DNA of 64,000 nucleotides from Pseudorhodoferax sp. Leaf267 (GTDB lineage: Bacteria > Pseudomonadota > Gammaproteobacteria > Burkholderiales > Burkholderiaceae_C), in NCBI RefSeq assembly GCF_001422405.1, contig NZ_LMMV01000021.1, positions 858 through 64,857 of the forward strand, written 5' to 3'. This document shows, one piece after another, positions 7,951 to 18,858 of the stretch (position 1 is its first letter; every line of letters begins with the position of its first letter). A model generated the notes under the pieces. That model was not told the origin of the DNA. It did not search any database and saw only the letters and a list, made by a program, of their open reading frames with translations. Made by a program: the position numbers and the translations under genes.

Positions 7951-8598
7951 TCAGGGCGCCAGCCGCTCGCGCAGCCAGCCACCACCGTCCTGCCGGTAGC
8001 GCAGCCGGTCGTGCAGCCGGCTCTTGCGCCCTTGCCAGAACTGCCATTCGGTGGGCACCAGCCGGTAGCCGCCCCAGTGCGGGGGGCGCGGTGGCTGCAG
8101 CAGGAATTGTGTGCCGAACTTCGCGGCGTTCGCCACCAGCACGCCGCGCCCCGAGATCACCTGGCTCTGCGGGCTGGCCCAGGCGCCGATACGCGAGTCC
8201 AGCGGGCGGCTGTTGAAGTAGGCATCGCTTTCCTCCGCGCTGGCCTTCTCGACCACGCCCTCGATGCGCACCACGCGCTCCAGCTCCACCCAATGGAACT
8301 GCAGCGCCGCATAGGGGTTGCCGGCCAGTTCCCGGCCCTTGCGGCTTTCGTAGTTGGTGTAGAAGACCAGGCCACGCGCGTCGTATCCCTTGACCAGCAC
8401 GATGCGCGTGGACGGCCGCAGGTCGCCACCCACGGTGGCCAGCGTCATGGCATTGGGCTCGGGCACCTGGGCCGCGATGGCTTCGTTCAGCCATTGGTCG
8501 AACTGCTGCAACGGGTCCGCATGCGAGGCCGACTCGTCGAGTTCGGCACGTTCATAGCTTTTGCGCAGCGCGGCAATGGAGGTCTGGAGGTCGCTCAT
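7951..8598 (-). CDS. pdxH: Pyridoxamine 5'-phosphate oxidase
   Basis: A 215-residue FMN enzyme that oxidises pyridoxine- or pyridoxamine-5'-phosphate to pyridoxal phosphate in the cytoplasm. Family segments are all present in order: [60 protein letters not shown] and the C-terminal [22 protein letters not shown] end. The length is normal. The gene stands alone, with a 107-base gap from the upstream glycosyltransferase stop. Confidence 0.96.
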   Translation of the reverse strand: MSDLQTSIAALRKSYERAELDESASHADPLQQFDQWLNEAIAAQVPEPNAMTLATVGGDLRPSTRIVLVKGYDARGLVFYTNYESRKGRELAGNPYAALQFHWVELERVVRIEGVVEKASAEESDAYFNSRPLDSRIGAWASPQSQVISGRGVLVANAAKFGTQFLLQPPRPPHWGGYRLVPTEWQFWQGRKSRLHDRLRYRQDGGGWLRERLAP

Positions 8599-8705
8599 GG
8601 CCTGATTGTGCAGTGTGCGATCGAGGCCCGAAACCCGGCCAGGTCTGTCACCAAACGCCAGGCACTTTGGCCTGACTGCGCAGCGAGGCGCCCTGACGGC
8701 GACTG

Positions 8706-9746
8706 TCAGTCCGCGACGCGCCGGACCATCTGCTTGAGCGAATCCGAGACGTTCATGCGCACCAGGCGCGCGACGAGGGATTGCGGCGCGACCAGCATGC
8801 AGGCCGCCCACGCCAGCTGTGCCAGGCGCGCCGCCAGGCCATAGCCGGGCCAGGCGGCCAGGCTGCGTGAGGCACGGCGCAGCAGAGAGACGCGGGTGTC
8901 CTGCGGGTAGGGGTGGGTTGCGTGCTGCAGGCGCCACGAGATGATCCGGGTGCGCATCTGGGTGGGCGTGGGCAGCAACTCGCTATCGGACGACAGGCCC
9001 AGCTCCGCGCCGACCATCGCCGTGGCTGCGTAGCGCCGCTTGTCGTCCCGCAGCAAGGTCTGCACCAGGCTTTCCAGCACATTGCCGAACAGGCCCAGCT
9101 CCTTGTTGGCACGCTTGTGGATGCGGTAGCTGCCCAGCGGCTGTGCGGATGCTGCCACCGGCCCTTGCGCAGCCGACACGACGAAAGGCACGGTGTCTGC
9201 GCAGGTGGGCCAGGTACGCACGTCGATCGGGAAGAAACGTTCGACCGCGCTGCGACGGTACAGGTTGCCGCTGCCCGGTGGCCCGCCGTAGTGGCCGAAG
9301 CGGCGCAGGGTGGGGCGGACATCGCCCTGGTGCATGGTGTAGGGGATCACGTTGCCGGTGGCCCGGCCCTGGGCATCGATGACCCGCATCGGGAATGCGA
9401 CCTTGTTGGTGTCTGGCGTGATCAGTGCCACGCAGCGCGTGATGCAGTCGGCATCGAGCAGGTCGTCGCTGTCCAGCCAGATCACCCAGTCACCCTGGCT
9501 GGCACCCAGGGCGGTGTTGTAGGCCGCACCCTGGCCGCCGTTGGACTGGTGGATCGCCTGGATCCTGGGGCCGAACGACGCGATGACGGACCAGGAGTCG
9601 TCGGTCGATCCATCGTCGACCACGATCACCTCGATGTTCGGCCAGCTTTGCGCCAGCGCACTCTCGATGGCGCTCCCCACGAACGCTTCGTAGTTGTAGC
9701 TGCAGATCAAGATGGAAACCCGAGGGCCGTCGGGAAGCTGGGTCAT
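8706..9746 (-). CDS. Family 2 glycosyltransferase
   Basis: A 346-residue GT-A enzyme. The N-terminus has [21 protein letters not shown], the nucleotide-binding [11 protein letters not shown] and the metal-binding D-x-D in [11 protein letters not shown]. The C-terminal third is alpha-helical and basic ([21 protein letters not shown]), possibly membrane-associated. It transfers a sugar from a nucleotide-sugar to an unknown acceptor, probably a surface polysaccharide. It is not next to the lipopolysaccharide genes at 54-60 kb. Its 177-base upstream region is visibly AT-richer than the surroundings. Confidence 0.85.
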   Translation of the reverse strand: MTQLPDGPRVSILICSYNYEAFVGSAIESALAQSWPNIEVIVVDDGSTDDSWSVIASFGPRIQAIHQSNGGQGAAYNTALGASQGDWVIWLDSDDLLDADCITRCVALITPDTNKVAFPMRVIDAQGRATGNVIPYTMHQGDVRPTLRRFGHYGGPPGSGNLYRRSAVERFFPIDVRTWPTCADTVPFVVSAAQGPVAASAQPLGSYRIHKRANKELGLFGNVLESLVQTLLRDDKRRYAATAMVGAELGLSSDSELLPTPTQMRTRIISWRLQHATHPYPQDTRVSLLRRASRSLAAWPGYGLAARLAQLAWAACMLVAPQSLVARLVRMNVSDSLKQMVRRVAD

Positions 9747-9893
9747 TTGGCATTCACAGTGTTCAATACTTTTAGCATGTTAGCGCACTAAACTTGTCGT
9801 ATACACACCAGTGGTGAATCAGGATCGTTACCAATGGAATACAGAAATGGAAAGTTTCGCGAGGGCGGTCGCGCCCCATGGAAGTTTGACGAC

Positions 9894-9906
9894 TGAATAA
9901 TCATTC
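9894..9906. promoter_or_regulatory. Candidate TetR operator in the tetR promoter
   Basis: TGAATAATCATTC carries the dyad GAAT-AATC-ATTC and matches 10 of 13 bases of the site at 10533-10545 before iorA (shared pattern TGAAYAWTCRTTC). TAATAT at 9910-9915, just before the GTG start, is a possible -10. Two matching sites in front of the regulator and its neighbouring operon support autoregulation. Confidence 0.55.
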
Positions 9907-9923
9907 GCCTAATATCGCTCCCC

Positions 9924-10496
9924 GTGAAACCCAAAGACGACGACAAGCAACAGGCCATCGCCAATGCCACCCTGGCACTGGTGGAGCAGGTGGGCCTGTC
10001 GGGCCTGACCATGGCGGCGATCGCGCGCGAGGCCGGTATCGCAACGGGCACGCTGTACGTCTACCACCGCTCCAAGGAGGACCTGCTCAACGCCTTGTAC
10101 GAGCAGGTCAAGGGCGCGCTGGCGCGGCTGATCACGGCCGACGACGCGCCGGGGCAGCCGTTCCGCGCGCGCTTCCAGCGCAACTGGCTGCGGCTGCTGC
10201 GGCACCGCCTGGCGCACTATCCCGAGGCGGTGTTCATGGAGCAGTACTACAACTCGCCCTGGTTCAGCGAAGCCTCGCGTCAGTTCTCGGCGCGCATCAC
10301 CAGCGCCTGCCTGGGCTTCCTCGAGGAAGCGCGTGCGCAGCAGATCGTCAAGGACGTGCCCACCATGCTGCTGGCCTCCAGCCTGTTCGGCTCGGTGCGT
10401 GACACGGCCAACCTGCTGCGCAGTGGTGATCTGCCCGACGACGATGCCGCGCTGGCCCAGGCGTTCGCCATCTTCTGGGACGGTGTCAAGGCCTGA
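9924..10496 (+). CDS. TetR-family transcriptional repressor
   Basis: A 190-residue protein that starts with GTG at 9924. The N-terminal helix-turn-helix (about residues 8-55) has AIANATLALVEQVGLSGLTM, AAIAREAGIATGTLYVYHRSKEDLL, which is textbook TetR. The C-terminal ligand domain contains LRHRLAHYPEAVFMEQYYNSPWF, rich in aromatics, which suggests an aromatic ligand. It lies 88 bases upstream of the iorA operon in the same direction, and matching operators flank it on both sides, so it probably represses itself and that operon. Confidence 0.9.
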   Translation: MKPKDDDKQQAIANATLALVEQVGLSGLTMAAIAREAGIATGTLYVYHRSKEDLLNALYEQVKGALARLITADDAPGQPFRARFQRNWLRLLRHRLAHYPEAVFMEQYYNSPWFSEASRQFSARITSACLGFLEEARAQQIVKDVPTMLLASSLFGSVRDTANLLRSGDLPDDDAALAQAFAIFWDGVKA

Positions 10497-10532
10497 TGCG
10501 TGTTCCAGCCGCGCCAGAACTGTTTACAGAAA

Positions 10533-10546
10533 TGAACATTCGTTCA
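10533..10546. promoter_or_regulatory. Candidate TetR operator before iorA
   Basis: TGAACATTCGTTCA is a perfect 5-base dyad (TGAAC/GTTCA) with a 4-base spacer, 38 bases before the iorA ATG. It resembles known TetR/AcrR-type sites and the site at 9894-9906. TTTACA at 10523-10528 could be a -35 for the operon, but no good -10 is visible. Confidence 0.6.
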
Positions 10547-10584
10547 CCCATCACGATTTCCCCACCACCCCTGAAAGCACCGAG

Positions 10585-11043
10585 ATGCCTACTTTGAACA
10601 TCAACGGCAAGGATGTCGCCGTCGACGCCGACGACTCTACGCCCATCCTCTGGGCCCTGCGCGACACGCTGGGCATGACCGGCACCAAGTTCGGCTGCGG
10701 CGCGGCCCTGTGCGGCGCCTGCACCGTGCACCTGAACGGCGCGGCCATCCGCTCGTGCGTCACGCCCATCGCGGCGGCGGCCGGGCAGAAGATCACGACC
10801 ATCGAGGCCATCCCGAACGACCGCGTCGGCAAGGCCGTGCACGCGGCCTGGGTCGAGATCGACGTGGCGCAATGCGGCTACTGCCAGAGCGGCCAGATCA
10901 TGAGTGCCACCGCGCTGCTGCAGTCCAACGCCAAACCCACAGATGCCGACATCGACGCCGCCATGGCCGGCAACATCTGCCGCTGCGGCACCTACGCCCG
11001 CGTGCGCGCCGCGATCCACGAAGCCGCCGCGTCGCTGGCTTGA
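10585..11043 (+). CDS. iorA: IorA-like [2Fe-2S] subunit of a molybdenum hydroxylase
   Basis: A 152-residue iron-sulfur subunit of the xanthine-oxidase superfamily. The plant-type cluster is bound by GCGAALCGACTVHLNG and a downstream RSC. The all-helical cluster is bound by CGYCQSGQ and NICRCGTY. Length and motifs match isoquinoline 1-oxidoreductase alpha subunits, which pass electrons from the Mo subunit to an acceptor. The partner gene begins 13 bases downstream. The substrate is probably an N-heteroaromatic or aldehyde, but the sequence does not decide this. Confidence 0.9.
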   Translation: MPTLNINGKDVAVDADDSTPILWALRDTLGMTGTKFGCGAALCGACTVHLNGAAIRSCVTPIAAAAGQKITTIEAIPNDRVGKAVHAAWVEIDVAQCGYCQSGQIMSATALLQSNAKPTDADIDAAMAGNICRCGTYARVRAAIHEAAASLA

Positions 11044-11056
11044 GACGGAGAGCACC

Positions 11057-13312
11057 ATGCACCTGCAAGACCTCACCCAGGACCAGATCCGCGCCATGCT
11101 GCCGCCCGCGCTGGCCCGCCGGCTCGGCGATGACACCGACACGGCCGGCCTGCCGCGCCGCAGCTTTTTGAAGATCGCCGCCGCCTCGGGCTTCGCGCTC
11201 GGCGTGTTCCCGCTGCTGGCCGAGGCCCAGGCGCCTGCTGCGCCCGGCCTCAAGCCCGCCCAGCAGCCCGCCGCTTTCGTGAACATTGCCAAGGACGGCA
11301 TCGTCACCGTGACCGTGAACCGGCTCGAGTTCGGCCAGGGCACGCACACCGGCCTGGCCATGGTGCTGGCCGAGGAGCTGGACGCCGACTGGAGCAAAGT
11401 GCGCGCCACGCACGGCAATGCCGCGCAGGCCTACGCCGACCCGGCCTTCGGCATGCACCTCACGGGCGGCTCCACGGCCATCAAGAACAGCTATGTGCAG
11501 TACCGCGAACTCGGCGCGCGCACGCGGGCCATGCTGGTGCAGGCCGCGGCCACGCAATGGGGTGTGCCGGCAGCATCGCTGGCGACCGAGCGCGGTGTCG
11601 TCATCGGCCCCGGCGGCAAGCGGCTGGAATACGGCGCGCTGGCCGAGGCCGCGATGGCGCTGCCCGTGCCGGCCACGGTCACGCTCAAGGACCCGAAGAA
11701 CTTCAAGCTGATCGGCCAGCCCACGGGCCGCATCGATGCGACCGCCAAGTCCAGCGGCCAGCAGAACTTCGGCATCGACGTGCGCCTGCCCGGCATGCTG
11801 ACGGCCGTGTGCCAGCACCCGCCCGTGTTCGGCGGCAAGCTGGCCAAACTCGACGACGCCGCCGCCCGCGCCGTGCCCGGCGTGAAAGCCGTGCTGCGCG
11901 TGCCGCTGCACAACGGCGGCGAGGGCGTGGCCGTCATCGCCAGCGGCTACTGGGCCGCCAAGCAGGGCCGCGATGCGCTCAAGGCCGAGTGGGACAGCAG
12001 CGGTGTCGAGAAGGTCGACAGCGCGGCCCAGCTCGCCAGCTACCGCGCTCTCGCCGCCAAGCCCGGGGCGGTGAAGTACCAGGCCGACATGGCGCCGCTG
12101 GCCAGCGCGCCGCACAAGATCAGCGCCGAGTTCCAGTTCCCCTACCTGGCCCACGCGCCGATGGAACCGCTCAACTGCACCGTGCAGCTGACGGGCAAGG
12201 GCGCGGACGCCAAGGCCAAGCTCTGGGTCGGCACGCAGATGCCGGGCCTGGAGGCCGCGGCGGCGGTGAAGGTGCTGGGCATCAAGCCCGAGAACCTGGC
12301 CTTGGAAGTGCAGATGGCCGGCGGCGGCTTCGGCCGGCGCGGCCTGCCGACCAGCGACTTCGTGGTCGAGGCCTGCACGATTGCCAAGGCGGCGCAGGCC
12401 GCCGGCATCGAGGCGCCGATCCGCACGCTGTGGAGCCGCGAGGACGACATCCGCGGCGGCTACTACCGGCCCATGCATTTGCACAAGGCCGAGATCGGCT
12501 TCGACGCCCAGGGCAAGGTGCTGGCCTGGGACCATGTGATCGTGGGCCAGTCCATCATCTCCGGCACCTTCTTCGAGGGCGCCATGGTCAAGGACGGCGT
12601 GGACACCACCATGGTCGAAGGCATGCGCGAGCCGTACGACCTGCCGATGCGGCTCTCGGCCCACCACCCCAAGCAGAACGTGCCGGTGCTGTGGTGGCGC
12701 AGCGTGGGCTCCACGCACACCGCCTATGTGATGGAGACGCTGATCGACGAGATCGCGCGGGCGACGAAGCAGGACCCTGTCGCCTACCGCATGGCCCTGA
12801 TGGACGCCAAGAGCACGCGCCACCGCGCCGCGCTGCAGCTGGCCGTGGACCGCTCGGGCTACGGCAAGCGCCAGCTGCCCGCGGGCCGCGCCTGGGGCGT
12901 GGCGGTGCACGAGTCGTTCAACTCGGTCGTGGCCTACGTGGTCGAGGCCTCCGTGGCCGACGGTACGCCCAGGCTGCACAACGTCACGGCGGGGGTGCAC
13001 TGCAACCTGGCTGTCAACCCCAAGAGCGTGGAAGCCCAGGTGCAGGGCGCGGCGCTGATGGGTCTGGGCATGTGCCTGCCGGGCGCTGCGGTCACGTTCA
13101 AGGACGGTGTGGTCGAGCAGAGCAATTTCAGCGACTACGTGGTGGCGCGCATCACCGACATGCCGGCGATTGCCGTGCACATCGTGCCGAGCGCCGATGC
13201 GCCCACCGGTATGGGCGAGCCCGGCCTGCCGCCCCTGGCGCCAGCGTTCGCGAATGCGATCGCGCGGCTCACGGGCAAGCCGCTGCGCGAGCTGCCGTTC
13301 AAGCTGGCATGA
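11057..13312 (+). CDS. iorB: IorB-like molybdopterin-binding subunit, Tat-exported
   Basis: A 751-residue large subunit. Residues about 33-60 (LPRRSFLKIAAASGFALGVF) form a twin-arginine signal, as in the membrane- or periplasm-facing isoquinoline/aldehyde oxidoreductases. The body has NRLEFGQGTHTGLAM, GGSTAIKNSY, APMEPLNCT, AGGGFGRRG and, near the C-terminus, GMGEPGLPPLAPA, where the glutamate is the catalytic base of this superfamily. It pairs with the [2Fe-2S] subunit upstream. The next gene, a MobA-like cofactor transferase, overlaps its stop by four bases (ATGA), which suggests co-expression with cofactor maturation. Confidence 0.9.
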   Translation: MHLQDLTQDQIRAMLPPALARRLGDDTDTAGLPRRSFLKIAAASGFALGVFPLLAEAQAPAAPGLKPAQQPAAFVNIAKDGIVTVTVNRLEFGQGTHTGLAMVLAEELDADWSKVRATHGNAAQAYADPAFGMHLTGGSTAIKNSYVQYRELGARTRAMLVQAAATQWGVPAASLATERGVVIGPGGKRLEYGALAEAAMALPVPATVTLKDPKNFKLIGQPTGRIDATAKSSGQQNFGIDVRLPGMLTAVCQHPPVFGGKLAKLDDAAARAVPGVKAVLRVPLHNGGEGVAVIASGYWAAKQGRDALKAEWDSSGVEKVDSAAQLASYRALAAKPGAVKYQADMAPLASAPHKISAEFQFPYLAHAPMEPLNCTVQLTGKGADAKAKLWVGTQMPGLEAAAAVKVLGIKPENLALEVQMAGGGFGRRGLPTSDFVVEACTIAKAAQAAGIEAPIRTLWSREDDIRGGYYRPMHLHKAEIGFDAQGKVLAWDHVIVGQSIISGTFFEGAMVKDGVDTTMVEGMREPYDLPMRLSAHHPKQNVPVLWWRSVGSTHTAYVMETLIDEIARATKQDPVAYRMALMDAKSTRHRAALQLAVDRSGYGKRQLPAGRAWGVAVHESFNSVVAYVVEASVADGTPRLHNVTAGVHCNLAVNPKSVEAQVQGAALMGLGMCLPGAAVTFKDGVVEQSNFSDYVVARITDMPAIAVHIVPSADAPTGMGEPGLPPLAPAFANAIARLTGKPLRELPFKLA

Positions 13313-13872
13313 GCGTGAACCCGCCTGTCGTCCTGGTGCTGGCCTCGGGCCGCGGCGAGCGCTTCACGGCCTCGGGCGGCCAGGTGCACAAGCTGCAGGC
13401 GCTGCTAGGCGGCCGGGCGGTGCTGGAGCACACGCTGGCGGCCGTGCGCGCCAGCGGCTTGCCCTGGCACCTGGAAGACGCGGGCCACCCCGGCATGGGC
13501 GATTCGATCGCGGCAGCCGTGCGCGCAACGCAGGGGGCAGGGGGCTGGCTGGTCTTGCCAGGTGATCTGCCGCTGATCGCGCCAGCGTCATTGCACAAGG
13601 TCGCAATGGCGCTGGCTCAGGCCGACGTGGTGCTGCCTATGCATGGCAGCCAGCGCGGCCATCCCGTGGGGTTTTCCATCGCCTGCCGCGACGCGCTGCT
13701 GGCCCTGTCTGGTGAGATCGGCGCGGCGCCGATCGTGCAGGCGAAGCGCAAGCAGGGCCAGGTGCTGGAGTTGGCGCTCGACGACGTCGGCAGTGTGACC
13801 GACATCGACACGCTGGACGACCTGGCGTGCGCCGAAGCGCTCGTCCAGAAAGGAACACTCCGGCGCCGGTGA
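13309..13872 (+). CDS. MobA/MocA-like molybdenum cofactor nucleotidyltransferase
   Basis: A 187-residue nucleotidyltransferase of the NTP_transf_3 family. VVLVLASGRGERFTASGG is the nucleotide-binding loop, VLPGDLPLIAP the metal-binding region and SQRGHPVGF the family-specific segment. It would add CMP or GMP to molybdopterin for the Mo hydroxylase encoded upstream, with which its start codon overlaps. It looks closer to MocA (cytidylyl, for xanthine-oxidase-type enzymes) than to MobA, but I cannot separate these by eye. Confidence 0.8.
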   Translation: MSVNPPVVLVLASGRGERFTASGGQVHKLQALLGGRAVLEHTLAAVRASGLPWHLEDAGHPGMGDSIAAAVRATQGAGGWLVLPGDLPLIAPASLHKVAMALAQADVVLPMHGSQRGHPVGFSIACRDALLALSGEIGAAPIVQAKRKQGQVLELALDDVGSVTDIDTLDDLACAEALVQKGTLRRR

Positions 13873-13901
13873 CATGGCACGCGGCCGGCGAGCGCCGCGA
13901 A

Positions 13902-13991
13902 GCCCCTTCGGGGGCACCCGCGGAACTGGCTCTGCCAGGCCGCTGGGTGCGCCCCCCTTCGCGCAGCAGAAGGGGGGAGCGGCGAAGCCGC
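13902..13991. repeat. Cluster of three hairpins between convergent genes (REP-like)
   Basis: Three perfect stem-loops follow each other: GCCCC-TTCG-GGGGC (13902-13915), a 9-base stem of CCCCCCTTC with GAAGGGGGG around an 8-base loop (13952-13977), and GCGGC-GAA-GCCGC (13979-13991). They lie between the convergent mocA-like and chaC-like genes and could act as a bidirectional transcript end. Their look suggests a dispersed intergenic repeat of this bacterial group (from memory, not checked). Confidence 0.6.
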
Positions 13992-14006
13992 CTGGGGGGA
14001 TGATCT

Positions 14007-14552
14007 CTATCCTGCCAGCTTGAGCAAACGCGCCAGCGCCTTGTCGTGGATCTGGTGGCGCTTGAGGCCATCGAAGGTCTGCTGCGCGTAGTCCAGCGTG
14101 GTGCCGAAGCGGCCGCACGATTGCGCAAACACGCGCCGGTACTCCTCGTCGCTGAGCGCGCGCGTGAAGTTGGGGCTGCTGCGCGACAGCGTGAACGCCA
14201 GCGCCGAGACCGGCCCCAGCGGCGTGTCGCAGCGCAGCCAGCGCGGGTCGTAGACGCCGCTCATCATCTCGCGCGCCCACAGCCGCTCCAGCACGGCGTG
14301 GCCGTCGGCGCGCGGCACGCGGAACACCACGCCCTGGCAACTGCCGCCGGACAGCAGCGCGAACACCAGGCCCGGGCATTCGGGCGTGCCGCGGTTGATG
14401 CGGCTCCACATCTTGAGCGCGCGGTGCCAGCCGTGCACCCGGGCCGCGCGGTGCTCAATGTGGTCGAACTCGGGCCGCCAGATCAGCGAGCCATAGCCGA
14501 AGACCCACAGGTCTTCGTGCCCGCCCCATTCTCGGCGCGTGCGTTCCAGCAT
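14007..14552 (-). CDS. ChaC-type gamma-glutamylcyclotransferase
   Basis: A 181-residue enzyme of the glutathione-specific gamma-glutamylcyclotransferase family. LWVFGYGSLIWRPEF is the diagnostic substrate loop (YGSL), and the glutamate in LWAREMMSGVYDPRW is the probable catalytic acid. It would cleave glutathione to 5-oxoproline and Cys-Gly in the cytoplasm. The start is uncertain: ATG 14552 (MLERTRRE) fits the conserved core, but in-frame GTG 14600 and ATG 14681 would add 16 or 43 residues. It is divergent from edd. Confidence 0.85.
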   Translation of the reverse strand: MLERTRREWGGHEDLWVFGYGSLIWRPEFDHIEHRAARVHGWHRALKMWSRINRGTPECPGLVFALLSGGSCQGVVFRVPRADGHAVLERLWAREMMSGVYDPRWLRCDTPLGPVSALAFTLSRSSPNFTRALSDEEYRRVFAQSCGRFGTTLDYAQQTFDGLKRHQIHDKALARLLKLAG

Positions 14553-14762
14553 GGGCGCGGGGTCGCGCACGACGGGGACGGGGCTGGGCGGGCTCTGCAC
14601 GGGCGCAACTCTACCAACGCGCCGCCGCGCGCGGGCACGGATTTCGTAACCTGCTGGTACCTGCGCAACCCGGGGCGGCATGGGTTCGGGGTTAGGATGC
14701 CCGGGGCCATGGCGCGCCGTCCATGACGCGCCCTGCGATGGCCCCACACGAGGCTCACCACG

Positions 14763-16591
<1,829 letters not shown>

Positions 16592-16601
<10 letters not shown>

Positions 16602-17233
16602 ACACCCCCCTGACTTCCCTGGACGTGATGCGCGACGCACCGGTGATCCCGGTCATCGTGCTGCACGACGTGGCCCATGCCGTGCCGCTGGCGCGCGCGC
16701 TGCTGGCCGGCGGCATCCGCATGCTGGAGGTGACGCTGCGCACGCCCCAGGCCCTGGCCTGCATGGAAGCGATCGCGCGCGACGTGCCCGATGCCGTGGT
16801 CGGCGCCGGCACCATGCGCAGCGCGGCGGACGTGCAGGCGTCGGCCATGGCCGGCGCGCGCTTCGGCGTGAGCCCCGGCTACACCTCCAAGGTCGGCCAG
16901 GCCTGCCGCGATGCCGGCCTGCCGCTGTTGCCCGGCGTGGCCACAGGCAGCGAAATCATGATGGCGCAGGAAGACGGCCTGACCGAGCTGAAGTTCTTCC
17001 CCGCCATGCAGGCGGGCGGCCTGGCCATGCTCAAGGCCTGGCAGGGCCCGTTCGGCGAGACCACGTTCTGCCCCACGGGCGGCATCACGTCGGCGAACGC
17101 GCCGGAATTCCTGGCGCTGTCCAACGTGGCCTGCGTGGGCGGCTCGTGGATCGTGCCGAACGATGCCATTGCCTCGGGCGACTGGGGCCGCATCGAGACC
17201 CTGGCCCGCGCGGCCTCGCAACTGGCACGCTGA
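16592..17233 (+). CDS. eda: KDPG aldolase (2-dehydro-3-deoxyphosphogluconate aldolase)
   Basis: A 213-residue class I aldolase that splits KDPG to pyruvate and glyceraldehyde-3-phosphate. The Schiff-base lysine is K134 in TELKFFPA, with E46 in MLEVTLRT and FCPTGGIT in the phosphate-binding loop. The start ATG at 16592 lies inside the edd tail and follows GAAGAAGGAG. edd and eda together give a complete lower Entner-Doudoroff branch; zwf, pgl and a HexR-type regulator are not in the window. Confidence 0.95.
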
Positions 17234-17243
17234 CAGGCACTGC

Positions 17244-17266
17244 GGCCTTCGCCATTGCGAAAGGCC
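17244..17266 (+). terminator. Hairpin after edd-eda
   Basis: GGCCTTCGC and GCGAAAGGCC pair as a near-perfect stem with one bulged A and a 4-base loop, starting 10 bases after the eda stop. There is no T-tract, so it may be a weak or Rho-assisted end, or an mRNA-stabilising hairpin. Confidence 0.3.
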
Positions 17267-17355
17267 CGGTTCGGGAATGCGCGATGGACCGGCCCGCGGG
17301 GTGCGGCCATGATCCACGGTTTCATCTGGCGGCCCTGCCGCGCAAGGAGGAGACC

Positions 17356-17649
17356 ATGGCCCACAAGCGCCTCGCCACCATCGCCGCGGCCGGCCACTGC
17401 GCCCTGGCCGGCGTGGCGTCCGCTCAGGTAGCCTGTTCCACGCGCCCGATCACGCTGGTCGCGCCGCAGGTGGCCGGCGGCACCAATGACATGGTGGGCC
17501 GCCTCGTCGGCCAGAAGCTCGCCGAGGTGCTGGGCGGGACTGCCGTGGTCGACAACCGGCCGGGCGCGGGCGGCAACATCGGCACCCGGCTCGTCGACCT
17601 GTCCAAGTGGGCCCGCATCGTCAAAAGCTCCGGCGCTGCCGTCGATTGA
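17356..17649 (+). pseudogene. Bug-family receptor with a large internal in-frame deletion
   Basis: A 97-residue open frame whose two ends both belong to a normal Bug receptor of about 320 residues. Residues 1-80 hold a signal peptide (LAGVASAQ), then RPITLVAPQVAGGTNDMVGRL and VVDNRPGAGGNIGT. The last 15 residues, SKWARIVKSSGAAVD, look like the standard Bug C-terminus. About 220 residues between them are missing without a frameshift. AAGGAGG precedes the ATG. A two-lobed receptor cannot form, so loss of function is likely. It precedes a CoA-transferase gene, a pairing typical of intact Bug genes. Confidence 0.8.
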
Positions 17650-17673
17650 TTGCTGACCTTCGAACCCCGCACC

Positions 17674-18855
17674 ATGACCCTTCCTCTTCAAGGCATCACC
17701 GTCGTCTCGCTCGAGCATGCCATCGCCGCCCCGTTCTGCACCCGCCAGCTGGCCGACCTGGGCGCGCGCGTGATCAAGGTCGAGCGACCCGAAGTGGGCG
17801 ACTTCGCGCGCGCCTACGACCAGCGCGTGAACGGCCTGTCCTCGCATTTCGTGTGGACCAACCGCTCCAAGGAAAGCCTCACGCTGGACCTGAAGAACCC
17901 GCAGGCCATGGCGGTGCTCAAAACGCTGCTGGCCAGCGCCGACGTCCTGGTGCAGAACCTGGCGCCGGGCGCCGCGGCGCGCATGGGCCTGGACTACGCC
18001 ACGTTGCAGGCGTCGAACCCGCGCCTGGTGGTCTGCGACATCTCGGGCTACGGCGAGGACGGCCCCTACCGCGACAAGAAGGCCTACGACCTGTTGATCC
18101 AGAGCGAGGCCGGCTTCCTGTCCGTCACCGGCACGCCGGAGCAACCCAGCAAGGCCGGCAATTCGATCGCCGACATCGCGGCTGGCATGTATGCCTACAC
18201 CAACATCCTGGCCGCGCTGCTGCGGCGCGGGCACACCGGCGAGGGTGCGCACATCGACGTCTCCATGCTGGAGTCGCTGGCCGAGTGGATGGGCTTCCCG
18301 ATGTACTACGCCTACGAGGGCGCCACGCCGCCGCCGCGCCATGCGGCCTCGCACGCCACCATCTACCCCTATGGCCCGTTCGCCGCGGGCGACGGCGGCA
18401 CCGTGATGCTGGGCCTGCAGAACGAGCGCGAATGGAAGGTGTTCTGCGAAGTGGTGCTGCGCGATGCCGCGTTGGCCGTCGACCCGCGTTTTGCCAGCAA
18501 CGCCCAGCGCAATGCCAACCGCGAAGCGCTGGCCGCGCGCATCGACGAAACCTTCTCGACGCTCAGTGCCGACCAGGTGCTGGCCCGGCTGGACGAAGCC
18601 CAGATCGCCAATGCGCGCATGAATGACATGGCCGGTCTGTGGGCACACCCGCAGCTCAAAGCGCGTGGGCGCTGGCTGCCGGTGGGCTCGCCGGCCGGCG
18701 ACATCCCCGCGCTGCTGCCGCCGGGCCGCAGCAACCGTTGGCAGCCGCGCATGGACGCCGTGCCGGCCGTGGGCCAGCATACCGATGCGCTGCTGCGAGA
18801 AGCTGGTCTGGACGATGCCGCCATTGCGGCCCTGCGCGCGGCTGGCGCGGTCTAG
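17674..18855 (+). CDS. CaiB/BaiF-family CoA-transferase
   Basis: A 393-residue family III CoA-transferase. LQGITVVSLEHAIAAPFCTRQLADLGARVIKVE, DLKNP, DISGYGEDGPYRDKKAYDLL and GEGAHIDVSMLE are the family landmarks; the Asp in KAYDLL aligns with the catalytic aspartate. It moves CoA between organic acids; the acid is unknown. The ATG at 17674 is preferred to an in-frame TTG at 17650. It sits directly behind the collapsed Bug gene, so the original pair may have imported and activated a carboxylate. Confidence 0.9.
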   Translation: MTLPLQGITVVSLEHAIAAPFCTRQLADLGARVIKVERPEVGDFARAYDQRVNGLSSHFVWTNRSKESLTLDLKNPQAMAVLKTLLASADVLVQNLAPGAAARMGLDYATLQASNPRLVVCDISGYGEDGPYRDKKAYDLLIQSEAGFLSVTGTPEQPSKAGNSIADIAAGMYAYTNILAALLRRGHTGEGAHIDVSMLESLAEWMGFPMYYAYEGATPPPRHAASHATIYPYGPFAAGDGGTVMLGLQNEREWKVFCEVVLRDAALAVDPRFASNAQRNANREALAARIDETFSTLSADQVLARLDEAQIANARMNDMAGLWAHPQLKARGRWLPVGSPAGDIPALLPPGRSNRWQPRMDAVPAVGQHTDALLREAGLDDAAIAALRAAGAV

Positions 18856-18858
18856 CCC

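Noticed and set aside
9747-9923. A small gene or mobile-element scar in the AT-rich gap between the glycosyltransferase and tetR
   Set aside because: No frame with a start and ribosome binding site and no terminal repeats were seen; promoters for the two divergent genes explain the composition.
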